Part shown: in pieces, positions 1-7,703 of the stretch
How the letters are laid out: the number at the start of each line of letters is the position of its first letter
Numbering within the stretch: the first letter of the stretch is position 1
Source: CAZLQR01 sp964366455
GTDB lineage: Bacteria; Patescibacteriota; Microgenomatia; UBA1406; GWC2-37-13
Assembly: GCA_964366455.1 (NCBI GenBank)
Contig: CAYISZ010000003.1
Coordinates: 11,796 to 75,795 of the forward strand
Direction of reading: 5' to 3'
DNA: 64,000 bases
The notes under the pieces: generated by a model
The model's input: only the letters and a program-made list of their open reading frames with translations
What the model was told of the DNA's origin: nothing
The model's database searches: none
Program-made: the position numbers and the translations under genes

Positions 1-1150
1 CAGAAACAACAAGAGGATACGACTGCTCCTTTACATTTTTCGGTGCTAATTGTGTCTGCGGACTTAGGTTGTAATCCTTTGTCTCCACCCATGACTGGGG
101 TTCCGACTTTACAAGCACTCCATTCTTATTAGATACTTCCACTGAAGAACCCCACGGAAATACTAGCACCGATACATTAGACAGCAGCGACGACTCCTTT
201 GCAAACTCATTCGTTTTAATCCAATAAGAATATGGAAGAACCGTTGGTAAGGAAGCTTGAGACGGATCGCTTACACCAAAACTAACCAATTCAGCCGCTC
301 TTGACAAAACTAAGTTTTTGCTCAGCTGAACACCAAATAATCTTAGTAATCCAAACAATCCATGTGATGCATCCTGTGGGATAAGAGATTCATTAACAGT
401 AACGCCGTCAACAAAGAACATAACAGATCCACCCCTCTCTATATATTCTTGTATCTGGGAAGTTTCCTCTTGAGTGTACTGCTTTGCGTCTGATCCAAAC
501 ACTATAAGAGTATTAAACTCTGAGCTTGCAGTTGCTGTTTCTTCGATGCTAAACTGGGACTGAGAGACTGCGACAAGTGACTGTAGTTGAGTCAGATCAC
601 CGGGAGCACCTATAACTCCGACCTTCGGTAAAGAGGGAACGCTTAACTTGTACAAAACGCTAGTGAGATTGTATTCCAAATCGCGAATATCGGTAACCTG
701 AGGAAGAGATGCATGCTTGCCGTCATAGGCAATTCCTATTCCAAAGTACGCATTTTGCAGCGCAAATTGGTCTTGGTCCTGCTGAGAAAACTGAAGTCGT
801 GGAATGTTGTAGCTTTGTAATTCTTGCTTAGCATCTGTATTTGTATCTGGATTTACAAGAAGATAGGTGATTTTTTTTCCTCCAGTTTGAGTACTATACT
901 CTTTGAGAAAATCATCTATCTCTTGTCGTACTGATAGCATTGCCGATGGAATATTCTTCGAGCTAAAAAAAGTAATAACAACTGGCTTAGGTAACGCCTT
1001 AACGATACTTTTAGAGGCAGGCGATATACTGTAAGCTCTCCCATTTGAGAAGTCGGCTCTTAAGGAGATCTGTCGTATGAATAAATTAGCCAATACGCAA
1101 ATGGTCAATATAATTATGGTAAGTAATCGCTGTGGAATTGGCCTCTTCAT
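1..1150 (-). CDS. GldG-like ABC exporter auxiliary protein (partial)
   Basis: The reading frame starts at an ATG at 1150 and is still open at base 1, so the C-terminus lies outside the window. The N-terminus (MKRPIPQRLLTIIILTICV) is one membrane segment; the rest is extracytoplasmic and reads like the ABC_transp_aux/GldG family, with segments such as KPVVITFFSSKNIPS, PKVGVIGAPGD and FVDGVTVNESLIP that resemble the family's glutamine-amidotransferase-like fold. It directly follows the permease gene (1 bp gap) and the ATPase, the usual GldA-GldF-GldG order. The substrate cannot be told from sequence; in Bacteroidetes homologues take part in gliding, but similar operons occur in non-gliding bacteria. 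Confidence 0.8.
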   Translation of the reverse strand, partial: MKRPIPQRLLTIIILTICVLANLFIRQISLRADFSNGRAYSISPASKSIVKALPKPVVITFFSSKNIPSAMLSVRQEIDDFLKEYSTQTGGKKITYLLVNPDTNTDAKQELQSYNIPRLQFSQQDQDQFALQNAYFGIGIAYDGKHASLPQVTDIRDLEYNLTSVLYKLSVPSLPKVGVIGAPGDLTQLQSLVAVSQSQFSIEETATASSEFNTLIVFGSDAKQYTQEETSQIQEYIERGGSVMFFVDGVTVNESLIPQDASHGLFGLLRLFGVQLSKNLVLSRAAELVSFGVSDPSQASLPTVLPYSYWIKTNEFAKESSLLSNVSVLVFPWGSSVEVSNKNGVLVKSEPQSWVETKDYNLSPQTQLAPKNVKEQSYPLVVS

Positions 1151-1151
1151 A

Positions 1152-1853
1152 TCAGTCTCTATGTTCTAACTGTTTTATAACCGCGTACATAAATACACCG
1201 GTGAAAGATAAGAAGTAAAACAGAGCTCGTAAATCAATGATACCTTTTGTGAAATTCTCCAAATTAGGTAGTGGGGTTAGTGGAATAAGCATCTCTGAGA
1301 TAGCTCTTGGTATAAAAGAGGCCAAAACGTCTGCTGAAAAGATTGACAAGCAAACAAGAATAACAGTAGAGATAAAAAAGGAGAGAACTTGATTTGAAGT
1401 TTTTAAAGAAATATAAAGTGACAAAGTGCTGAACATTCCACTTACCAGAATTAGGCCAAAGTAACCTACAAATACTTCTGGAAGATACAGGCCAGAAATC
1501 AATGCAAAGGATATGGGTAGTAGTAAGCTTAATATAAACGTCACACCTATCAAGCTGAGAACTGCGGACAATTTCCCCAGCACAATTTCTTTTTCACCGA
1601 TAGGCATTGTCAAAATTGTTTCTAGCGTTCCCAGCTTACGCTCCTCTGCAAAACTCCTCATACAAAGAGCTGGGATCAGAAAAGCTAGTACCCAGTACAT
1701 CGTGATAAAAAATGACTTCATTGATACGAGTCCGACCGAATAGATGTCTCTAATGAAAAGAATGTTTACTATCAATGTTGCCAAAATTACGAGAATGTAT
1801 CCAAATGGATTGTTGAAATAATGACCTAGTTCTTTTTTGTAAATTGCGAACAT
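1152..1853 (-). CDS. ABC transporter permease, GldF/ABC-2 type
   Basis: Six hydrophobic segments and the ABC-2 hallmark around ERKLGTLETILTMPI identify a permease of the GldF/NosY class. A longer frame opens at 1925 but overlaps the ATPase gene by about 70 bp. I choose the internal ATG at 1853 (MFAIYKKELGHYF), 1 bp after the ATPase stop; KKELxxYFxxPxG is the typical N-terminus of this family. It is the middle gene of a three-gene exporter operon read leftward. Substrate unknown. Confidence 0.85.
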   Translation of the reverse strand: MFAIYKKELGHYFNNPFGYILVILATLIVNILFIRDIYSVGLVSMKSFFITMYWVLAFLIPALCMRSFAEERKLGTLETILTMPIGEKEIVLGKLSAVLSLIGVTFILSLLLPISFALISGLYLPEVFVGYFGLILVSGMFSTLSLYISLKTSNQVLSFFISTVILVCLSIFSADVLASFIPRAISEMLIPLTPLPNLENFTKGIIDLRALFYFLSFTGVFMYAVIKQLEHRD

Positions 1854-1854
1854 A

Positions 1855-2535
1855 TTATTTGACAACTGTCTTAAATAATTTCTCAACCGCTCCTCTTTCT
1901 TTCGGCTTTTTACCATCGAATACAATTCTTCCTTTGTGAAGGATGATTATTCGCGATGCTATATCTTCAACCTCAGATAAAATATGCGTAGAGAATATTA
2001 CTGAGTTTTTTTTAGAATATTTTTTAATTACGTCGCGAATTTTTTCCTGCTCAATCGGATCGAGACCTGAGGTAGGTTCATCTAGGATAAGTAGATCTGG
2101 TTCGCCCATCATAGCGGCAATCAGTCCCACTCTTTGTTTGTATCCTCGCGACAATGTTTCTATTTTAGAATTTAAAACATCTTTTACTCCAACGGTTCTT
2201 AGTAAAACGTCATAATCACTGACTCCTTTTAGTTTTGACACAAATCCAAGATACTCATTCACCTTCATATCGCCGTATAAAGGATTGTTCTCTGGAAGAT
2301 AGCCAGTAGCCTGGGATACCGATTTTCGCTGATATATAGGATCGAGTCCGCACATAGCAATCGCCCCAACATGGGTTTTAAGATATCCAGTAATTAGCCT
2401 CATCGTTGTTGTTTTACCTGCACCATTGAGTCCGAGAAAGCCGATGATTTCACCGCGTTTGACGTTGAAAGAGAGAGAGTGAAGTACTGTCTTTGAGTTG
2501 AAGGATTTAGTAACACCCCTTACAGATAAAATCAT
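1855..2535 (-). CDS. ABC transporter ATP-binding protein, GldA-like
   Basis: A 226-residue nucleotide-binding subunit with Walker A GLNGAGKT (35-42), the signature LSRGYKQRV near residue 125, Walker B LLILDEP and a downstream switch histidine (FSTHILSEVE). It starts the operon with the permease and GldG-like genes and would energise that exporter at the inner face of the membrane. The short C-terminus and the order ATPase-permease-auxiliary fit GldA. The sod gene ends 6 bp upstream, so read-through from sod is possible. Confidence 0.92.
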   Translation of the reverse strand: MILSVRGVTKSFNSKTVLHSLSFNVKRGEIIGFLGLNGAGKTTTMRLITGYLKTHVGAIAMCGLDPIYQRKSVSQATGYLPENNPLYGDMKVNEYLGFVSKLKGVSDYDVLLRTVGVKDVLNSKIETLSRGYKQRVGLIAAMMGEPDLLILDEPTSGLDPIEQEKIRDVIKKYSKKNSVIFSTHILSEVEDIASRIIILHKGRIVFDGKKPKERGAVEKLFKTVVK

Positions 2536-2541
2536 AGTTAG

Positions 2542-3192
2542 TTACTTACACTGACAGTTGCCTCCGCAGCTTCCACCACATCCTCCGCCATCACCGCAAG
2601 CAACTAACTGAAAGTTTTCAATTACTGTATCCCAGTTGAGGTTTGCAAAAAAAGAGTCGATGTACTGAGCTCTGTTTACTCCATAGTCTATAAAGTAAGC
2701 ATGCTCGTAAGTGTCTAGTGCAAGAATTGGCTCCGCTCCCCAGACAGGAAAAGTATTTTGCGCATCTCCAAGATAATTAAATAATCGTTCTTCTCGATAG
2801 TTCCACGCAGTCCATACCCATCCTCGCGCAGCAATTCCCGTTGCTTTCAAATCCATTTTGTATTTTTCAAAACTTCCGAAATCTTTCTTAATCTGTGTTA
2901 GTAGGTCACCTTCTGGCAGTCCTCCCTTACCTCCAAGATGGTCGAAATAAATCTCGTGATTAATTATTCCTCCCCAAGCAAAAGAGAGATCGACCTTAAG
3001 TGAGCGAACAGCGGAGAAAACCTGGTTCGCTTTTGAGTAGTCATCCTCGGTGAGCTGCGAAAGCTTTTCATTAATTTCGTTGTACTTGTTCACGTATGCT
3101 TGATAGAGTTTGAGATGCTCTTCGGTTGTTTTTTTGGAAATTCCCTTCATCTTCAAAAGAGAGGGAGAAAAAGTCTTTACAACAGCTGTCAT
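2542..3192 (-). CDS. sodA: Superoxide dismutase (Fe/Mn) with Cys-rich tail
   Basis: Converts superoxide to oxygen and peroxide. The four metal ligands are recognisable: His26, His79 (in NHEIYF), Asp160 and His164 (in LDTYEHAYF). The fold appears complete at about 198 residues; after it comes a glycine-rich tail with five cysteines (199, 205, 209, 213, 215) that ordinary Fe/Mn dismutases lack. The tail could bind a metal or anchor the enzyme, which is inference. The next gene upstream is a cupredoxin, separated by a 7-nt-period repeat. Metal choice (Fe or Mn) cannot be fixed from sequence. Confidence 0.93.
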   Translation of the reverse strand: MTAVVKTFSPSLLKMKGISKKTTEEHLKLYQAYVNKYNEINEKLSQLTEDDYSKANQVFSAVRSLKVDLSFAWGGIINHEIYFDHLGGKGGLPEGDLLTQIKKDFGSFEKYKMDLKATGIAARGWVWTAWNYREERLFNYLGDAQNTFPVWGAEPILALDTYEHAYFIDYGVNRAQYIDSFFANLNWDTVIENFQLVACGDGGGCGGSCGGNCQCK

Positions 3193-3203
3193 ATTGATTT
3201 AAA

Positions 3204-3230
3204 AACTAAGAATTAAGAATTAAAAACTAC
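3204..3230. repeat. 7-nt-period intergenic repeat
   Basis: Four degenerate units AACTAAG, AATTAAG, AATTAAA, AACTAC fill the gap between sod and the cupredoxin gene and run into the cupredoxin stop codon. It belongs to the heptamer repeat family seen at many gaps in this window. Confidence 0.7.
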
Positions 3231-3670
3231 TCCACAATAAGCTTTCCGACCATACCGTTTGCGCGATGGGCGCCAACGCTGCAGTAGTACTCAAATGTTC
3301 CTTTTTTGTCGGCTACGAACTCGACAGTTTCTGTTTTACCAGCTGCCAATTGTTTGGTCTTTGCTCCAAACTCATCAACCACCCAATCGTGAAATCCCTC
3401 TTTATTGGTAAACACAACCTTTACTGTGTCTCCTTGTTTTACCTTCATCTCTTTTACTGAAAAGGAGAATGGCTCGCCGGTTACCTCAAAGGTCTTTACG
3501 CTACCCTTTTCCATCGCCGTTTCATCCTTCTTAGTCTCCTCTGCTGGAGTAGTCACAACTTCCTCCTTCACCATTACGGTGTCGGCAGAATTTTTCTGCA
3601 TATCTGTGATGAAGTACACACCGGAGCCGACAAGGATTAGAGCAAGCACACCAATTAAAACTTTGTTCAT
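3227..3670 (-). CDS. Secreted/anchored cupredoxin (type I copper protein)
   Basis: A 147-residue protein with an N-terminal signal anchor (residues 4-21), an acidic Lys/Glu/Thr-rich linker (30-58) and a single cupredoxin domain. The type I copper ligands are visible: His94 (GFHDW), Cys130 (EYYCSVGAH), His135 and Met140. It probably carries electrons or buffers copper outside the membrane. It sits just upstream of sod and could be co-transcribed with it, suggesting a role in oxidative stress; the partner is not identifiable. Confidence 0.88.
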   Translation of the reverse strand: MNKVLIGVLALILVGSGVYFITDMQKNSADTVMVKEEVVTTPAEETKKDETAMEKGSVKTFEVTGEPFSFSVKEMKVKQGDTVKVVFTNKEGFHDWVVDEFGAKTKQLAAGKTETVEFVADKKGTFEYYCSVGAHRANGMVGKLIVE

Positions 3671-3697
3671 ATGACCACAAGTCTAGCAAAACATGCG

Positions 3698-4459
3698 TTA
3701 TGAAGTCAACCTCAGGAGATCTGGACGTTTTTGAAGAGTTTCCTCAAAAGATTTCTGTAATCGCCACTTTTCGATGTCTGCATGATGACCATTCAGTAGA
3801 ATCTCGGGTACTTTTTTTCCATCAAACTCTTCGGGTCGTGTGTAGTGTGGGTATTCTAGTAGCTGAACTTCTTTAACTCCCTTTTTCTTAAGCTTGTTCA
3901 AAACTTCACTTTCGCCTACGGCCGAAATAACATCGTCGAGTGAGTATGTGTGAAAAGACTCGATCACAGATGCCTCATCATTCTTCAAAACTCCAGGAAG
4001 AAGACGAACGACTGAATCAACAATTGCAGAAACTGTAATTTCTCCTCCCGTCATCACAAAATCACCCATAGATACTTCCTCATCAACTTCCTCCAAGAAC
4101 CGCTCGTCTACAGCCTCATAATGGCCGGCTATTAGAACGAGATGTTCAAGCTTTGAAAACTCCTGAGCTTTTTTCTGATTAAACGGTTTTCCTTTAGCGG
4201 AAGTTAAAACAACTTTGAACTTTGAACTTTGAACTTTGAACTTACTCAAAGCTCGATGCAAAACATCGACTTTGAGTACCATCCCAGCTCCTCCACCGTA
4301 CGGCTTATCATCAACGGTTTTGTAGCTGTCGGATGCGAAATCTCTGATGTTTAATATATCAATCTCAACTAAACCCTTTTCTTGAGCGCGTTTAATAATG
4401 CTTTCGGCAAAAAAGCCCTCGATCATCTTGGGGAAGAGCGTCAGAACAGTAATTTTCAT
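3698..4459 (-). CDS. trmD: tRNA (guanine37-N1)-methyltransferase
   Basis: Transfers methyl from SAM to G37 of tRNAs, preventing +1 frameshifts. Family hallmarks are MKITVLTLFPKM at the start, DDKPYGGGAGM near residue 50-60, IAGHYEAVDER and MGDFVMTGGEI. Length (253) is normal, but residues about 72-84 (KFKVQSSKFKVV) are coded by a tandem 7-bp repeat at 4211-4243 (unit AACTTTG, nearly five copies), inserted in frame just after VDVLHRAL. The start codon lies only 14 bp from the divergent yidD ATG, so the two promoters must overlap. Confidence 0.96.
   Translation of the reverse strand: MKITVLTLFPKMIEGFFAESIIKRAQEKGLVEIDILNIRDFASDSYKTVDDKPYGGGAGMVLKVDVLHRALSKFKVQSSKFKVVLTSAKGKPFNQKKAQEFSKLEHLVLIAGHYEAVDERFLEEVDEEVSMGDFVMTGGEITVSAIVDSVVRLLPGVLKNDEASVIESFHTYSLDDVISAVGESEVLNKLKKKGVKEVQLLEYPHYTRPEEFDGKKVPEILLNGHHADIEKWRLQKSFEETLQKRPDLLRLTS
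4211..4243. repeat. In-frame 7-bp tandem repeat inside trmD
   Basis: Almost five perfect copies of AACTTTG. Because 7 is prime to 3, the array codes a seven-residue peptide repeat (SKFKVQS then SKFKV) on the trmD strand. The same unit type occurs in intergenic gaps elsewhere in the window. Confidence 0.85.
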
Positions 4460-4473
4460 GTTAATATTGTACT

Positions 4474-4653
4474 ATGAAATCACTAGTTTTATTTCTTATT
4501 AGACTGTATCAGTCACTTCCGTTCCCTAGTTCATGTCGCTATAACCCTACCTGCTCATACTTCACCTATGGAGCTGTAGAAAAACATGGAGTACTTAAAG
4601 GCTCATGGATGGGTTTCAAACAAATTCTTAGCTGTCACCCTTGGTCGAAATAA
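4474..4653 (+). CDS. yidD: Membrane protein insertion efficiency factor YidD
   Basis: A 59-residue ORF starting MKSLVLFLIRLYQ. It has the YidD core: SSCRYNPTCSYFTYGAVEKHG and a C-terminal ILSCHPWSK, with the three conserved cysteines. YidD assists YidC in inserting membrane proteins. In most bacteria it lies in the rpmH-rnpA-yidD-yidC cluster; here it stands alone, divergent from trmD with 14 bp between the start codons, and convergent with a small unknown gene 13 bp downstream. Confidence 0.9.
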   Translation: MKSLVLFLIRLYQSLPFPSSCRYNPTCSYFTYGAVEKHGVLKGSWMGFKQILSCHPWSK

Positions 4654-4666
4654 GAAGCGACCACAT

Positions 4667-4870
4667 CTAGCGCTTATAGTTTTTCAAAGCTCTCTTTTCC
4701 GCTAGAGCTTGTCCTGCCTGAGACATCCATGATACTTGTGAATTAATCATTGGAGTTCCTCTTCTTATTTCTCGTCTTACGACCTCTCGTTCTTCTTCTA
4801 TTTCGGCAAGTACCCTTTTCTGCTCGCTCCAACTTGTTACCAGTCTACCCACAAACCTTTCTGTTGACAT
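4667..4870 (-). CDS. Small hypothetical protein
   Basis: A 67-residue, highly charged and probably helical protein (EQKRVLAEIEEEREVVRREIRRG). I do not recognise the family. It follows the alkyltransferase gene by 8 bp in the same direction, so it is probably the third gene of the HIT-alkyltransferase operon. Confidence 0.55.
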   Translation of the reverse strand: MSTERFVGRLVTSWSEQKRVLAEIEEEREVVRREIRRGTPMINSQVSWMSQAGQALAEKRALKNYKR

Positions 4871-4878
4871 AATAGAGT

Positions 4879-5166
4879 TCAGATTATACAGCTCTTAGGC
4901 ACTTTGTTGTTATGAAATTTAATTCCTTCTTTTTCAAGTATTTTGCGCTGCATACCGGGACCTCCAAAAGCATAGCCTGAAGCGATTGTTCTGTCCGACT
5001 TTATGACGCGATGGCATGGGATTTTAGGAGCCCCATCGTTAACATGTAAAATTTTACCAACGTGTCGAGGATTAAGACCGAGTTGTTTTCCAATCGCTCC
5101 ATAGGTAGTCACCCTGCCTTTTGGAATCTTCAGAAGCAGTTTGTAAACAGGATGCAGATCTTTCAT
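4879..5166 (-). CDS. Methylated-DNA-cysteine alkyltransferase domain protein
   Basis: A 95-residue protein made only of the DNA-binding/active-site domain of O6-alkylguanine-DNA alkyltransferase: KIPKGRVTTYGAIGKQLG, then IPCHRVI with the acceptor cysteine Cys51 present, then ASGYAFGG. Because the cysteine is kept it may repair alkylated guanine itself; alkyltransferase-like proteins that only flag lesions have lost it. The usual N-terminal domain is missing. The start overlaps the HIT gene stop by 4 bp (ATGA), indicating translational coupling. Confidence 0.88.
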   Translation of the reverse strand: MKDLHPVYKLLLKIPKGRVTTYGAIGKQLGLNPRHVGKILHVNDGAPKIPCHRVIKSDRTIASGYAFGGPGMQRKILEKEGIKFHNNKVPKSCII

Positions 5167-5555
5167 ACTTTAAAAGCCTTTCTTATCTTTTCTGCAGTTT
5201 CCTCCATCTCTTCCTTTGTAAATTTTTTAATCTCTGGTACGAATGACGTCTCATCTTTATAGCGTGGTAGTACATGTATGTGTGCATGTGGCACTTCCAA
5301 CCCATGTGTAACATACGATACAAAATCAGGAGATAGAGATTTATTCATCGAATTGGTTAATCTCAGTACGCAGTCCCAATATTCCTTAAACTCTGGCACA
5401 TCATAGACCCAGCGGTGATGTTTTTTTGGAATTACTAAAGTATGACCCTTGGTTCTAGGAAAAATATCAAGAATACTAATAAAAAGTTCGTCCTCATAAA
5501 CTTTATACGATGGAAGCTCCCCTTTGATAATCTTGCAGAAAATACAGTTGTCCAT
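5163..5555 (-). CDS. HIT family nucleotide hydrolase
   Basis: A 130-residue histidine-triad protein with CIFCKIIKGELPS at the start (zinc CxxC) and the catalytic HAHIH triad (His90, His92, His94). HIT enzymes hydrolyse adenosine-5'-monophosphoramidates and dinucleoside polyphosphates. First gene of a leftward operon with the alkyltransferase. It shares a 29-bp divergent promoter region with fbp in which an AT-rich TATAAT/TATTATA core reads in both directions. Confidence 0.9.
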   Translation of the reverse strand: MDNCIFCKIIKGELPSYKVYEDELFISILDIFPRTKGHTLVIPKKHHRWVYDVPEFKEYWDCVLRLTNSMNKSLSPDFVSYVTHGLEVPHAHIHVLPRYKDETSFVPEIKKFTKEEMEETAEKIRKAFKV

Positions 5556-5584
5556 AATTACTTTGAATATTATACTCTTGAAGC
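5556..5584. promoter_or_regulatory. Compact divergent promoter HIT / fbp
   Basis: Only 29 bp separate the two start codons. On the + strand TATACT (5571-5576) lies 8 nt before the fbp ATG; on the - strand a TATAAT in the same AT core lies about 13 nt before the HIT ATG. Both transcripts would have little or no 5' leader. Confidence 0.6.
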
Positions 5585-6544
5585 ATGAACAAAATAACTA
5601 CCTTCACAGAATTCGTGCTTCAGGAGGAACATCGCGTTCCAAACGCTACAGGACGACTTACCCTTCTTCTTAATCAGATCGCGGAGGCCACAAAAATAAT
5701 TGCGTCCCATGTGAAACGCTCTGGACTGGCAGAATTGATGGGAAAAGCCGGAAGCACCAACGCCTCAGACGAAGATCAACAAAAGCTCGATGTCTACAGC
5801 AATAATGTAATGATTGAGACTCTCACAAACAGTCAACAAGTCAGACTTATAGGATCAGAAGAGCTAGATACCTTAATTGAAACGGAGCATAAAGATGCGG
5901 AGTACTCGGTCTTCATGGATCCTTTGGATGGTTCTTCTAATATTGATGTGAACGTAAGTATTGGTACTATTTTTTCTATTTATCGCGGATCAAAAAGACA
6001 GCTACAAAAAGGTTCGGAACAGGTAGCCGCAGGGTATGTGCTGTATGGATCAAGCGTCATGCTGGTCTACACAAGCGGTAAGGGTGTGAATGGATTTACA
6101 CTCGATCCAGCGGTTGGGAGTTTTCTTCTATCTCATCCAGATATGAAAATACCTGAAAAAAAGAGCGAGTACTCATTTAACGAAGGTAAATATTATTTAG
6201 TCGATGAGAAAGTAAGAAAATACATCGACTCAATTAAAAGCGAGGAAAAACCATATCAGCAGCGCTATATTGGATCGATGGTTGCCGACCTACATCGAAT
6301 TCTTATCAAGGGTGGGATATTCTTGCACCCCGCAGATAAAAAAATGCTTACAGGTAAGCTCCGTCTTATGTACGAGGTGAATCCGTTTAGCTTCATAGTC
6401 GAGCAAGCGGGAGGTATGGCCACCAACGGTAAAGAGAGTCCTCTTAATGTCGAACCTACTGAAGTACATCAGCGATGCCCTATCGTAATTGGAAGCAAAA
6501 AAGAAGTGGAAAAGTACCTCACCTTCTTGGAACATAGAACATAG
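5585..6544 (+). CDS. fbp: Fructose-1,6-bisphosphatase class I
   Basis: Hydrolyses fructose-1,6-bisphosphate to fructose-6-phosphate, the committed gluconeogenic step. The metal site DPLDGSSN is at residues 112-119, preceded by IGSEE, and the sugar-phosphate part (YIGSMVADLHRIL, GGIFLHP, KLRLMYEVNP) follows. At 319 residues it is full length. Its stop is followed directly by a heptamer-repeat gap and then gap, pgk, so these three genes make a gluconeogenic/glycolytic cluster. TATACT 8 nt before the ATG suggests an almost leaderless mRNA. Confidence 0.96.
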   Translation: MNKITTFTEFVLQEEHRVPNATGRLTLLLNQIAEATKIIASHVKRSGLAELMGKAGSTNASDEDQQKLDVYSNNVMIETLTNSQQVRLIGSEELDTLIETEHKDAEYSVFMDPLDGSSNIDVNVSIGTIFSIYRGSKRQLQKGSEQVAAGYVLYGSSVMLVYTSGKGVNGFTLDPAVGSFLLSHPDMKIPEKKSEYSFNEGKYYLVDEKVRKYIDSIKSEEKPYQQRYIGSMVADLHRILIKGGIFLHPADKKMLTGKLRLMYEVNPFSFIVEQAGGMATNGKESPLNVEPTEVHQRCPIVIGSKKEVEKYLTFLEHRT

Positions 6545-6608
6545 AACTTAGAACTTGTTCTTTCGAAAAGGTTTAAGCTCTACGCTTTACGCTCTAAGTT
6601 CTAAGGTC
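6532..6608. repeat. 7-nt-period repeat between fbp and gap
   Basis: Units such as GAACATA, GAACATA, GAACTTA, GAACTTG run from the 3' end of fbp, followed by units of the complementary type (GCTCTAC, GCTTTAC, GCTCTAA, GTTCTAA). The two halves could pair as an imperfect stem-loop. Confidence 0.7.
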
Positions 6609-6620
6609 TATACTGAAAGT

Positions 6621-7634
6621 ATGAAACGCATTCGAGTAGGCTTAAATGGTTTCGGAAGAATTGGACGCGCATTCACGCGAATCGCTCTCACAAACGATCT
6701 TTTTGACATTGCGGTCATTAATACTAGGAAAACTCCAGCATCTATGATGTCCTATCTACTTAAGTACGATACCGTCTATAGAACCTTCAATCAAGATGTA
6801 AAAGCTAATGGAGACTCATTAGTTGTAGGTAGTAAAACTATTCCAACCGTTCATAGCGCAGATATTGAATCTATCCCATGGAGCAAATACGATGTGGATG
6901 TTGTTATCGATGCAACGGGGGCTTATGTTACCCACGAAGAACTACATAAACATCTCAACGGTTCCGTAAAAAAAGTGATACTCACCTCTCCATCAAAAGA
7001 TGATATTATTCCCCATGTGGTTTTAGGCGTAAACGACATGGACTTCGATTTCAAAAATCAAAATGTGATTTCAAACTGTTCGTGCACTACGAACTGCGCA
7101 TCCCCTATTTTTAAGGTTTTGGATGATTCCTTTAGTGTACTGAAAGGCGAACTTACAACAATTCACGCAGTAACTCTCACTCAAAGCTTACTTGACGATG
7201 CTGGCAAATCATTTGATCGAGGGCGGGCAGCATTTCAAAATATTATCCCAACAACTTCTGGTGCGGCAAAGGCTGTAGTAAAAACTATTCCTTCACTAAA
7301 AAATAAACTGGAAGTTATGTCAATTCGAGTTCCTGTTCCAACAGTATCTATGTGCGACACAACTGTAGTAGTTGGAAAATCTACAACAATCGAAGAAGTA
7401 AATCATGCCTTCAAAGTAGCTTCAGAAACAGGGATGAATAACATCCTCCAATACGCGACTGAAACACTCGTATCATCGGACTATATCGGTAGTCCTTACT
7501 CCTGTATCTTTGATAGTAACTACACAAAGGTCATAGATGGAAATATGATTAAGGTCATCGGCTGGTACGACAATGAGTGGGGTTACACTTGTCGGCTAAG
7601 TGATCTGGTCATTCGACTTGGTCACTTCCTCTAG
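6621..7634 (+). CDS. gap: Glyceraldehyde-3-phosphate dehydrogenase
   Basis: Has the dinucleotide motif GFGRIG (10-15), catalytic Cys155 in SCTTN, the histidine of TTIHAVT and NEWGYTCR at the end. A frame opens upstream at 6555, but that stretch is repeat-derived; the ATG at 6621 (MKRIRVGLNGFGR) gives the family N-terminus and lies exactly 6 nt after TATACT. At the cofactor-selecting loop the usual Asn-Asp-Leu is Asn34-Thr35-Arg36. Loss of the aspartate that binds the NAD ribose and gain of arginine is what NADP-preferring, GapB-type enzymes show, so biosynthetic use is likely (inference). Confidence 0.95.
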   Translation: MKRIRVGLNGFGRIGRAFTRIALTNDLFDIAVINTRKTPASMMSYLLKYDTVYRTFNQDVKANGDSLVVGSKTIPTVHSADIESIPWSKYDVDVVIDATGAYVTHEELHKHLNGSVKKVILTSPSKDDIIPHVVLGVNDMDFDFKNQNVISNCSCTTNCASPIFKVLDDSFSVLKGELTTIHAVTLTQSLLDDAGKSFDRGRAAFQNIIPTTSGAAKAVVKTIPSLKNKLEVMSIRVPVPTVSMCDTTVVVGKSTTIEEVNHAFKVASETGMNNILQYATETLVSSDYIGSPYSCIFDSNYTKVIDGNMIKVIGWYDNEWGYTCRLSDLVIRLGHFL

Positions 7635-7703
7635 TTCTTATTTCCGATTTCTTAATTCTTAATTAACAATTTATTAAAAACTAAAAACTAAGAACTTAGA
7701 ACT
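7635..7703. repeat. 7-nt-period repeat between gap and pgk
   Basis: AT-rich gap containing CTTAATT-type units followed by AACTAAG, AACTTAG, AACT right up to the pgk ATG. No Shine-Dalgarno sequence is visible before pgk. Confidence 0.65.
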
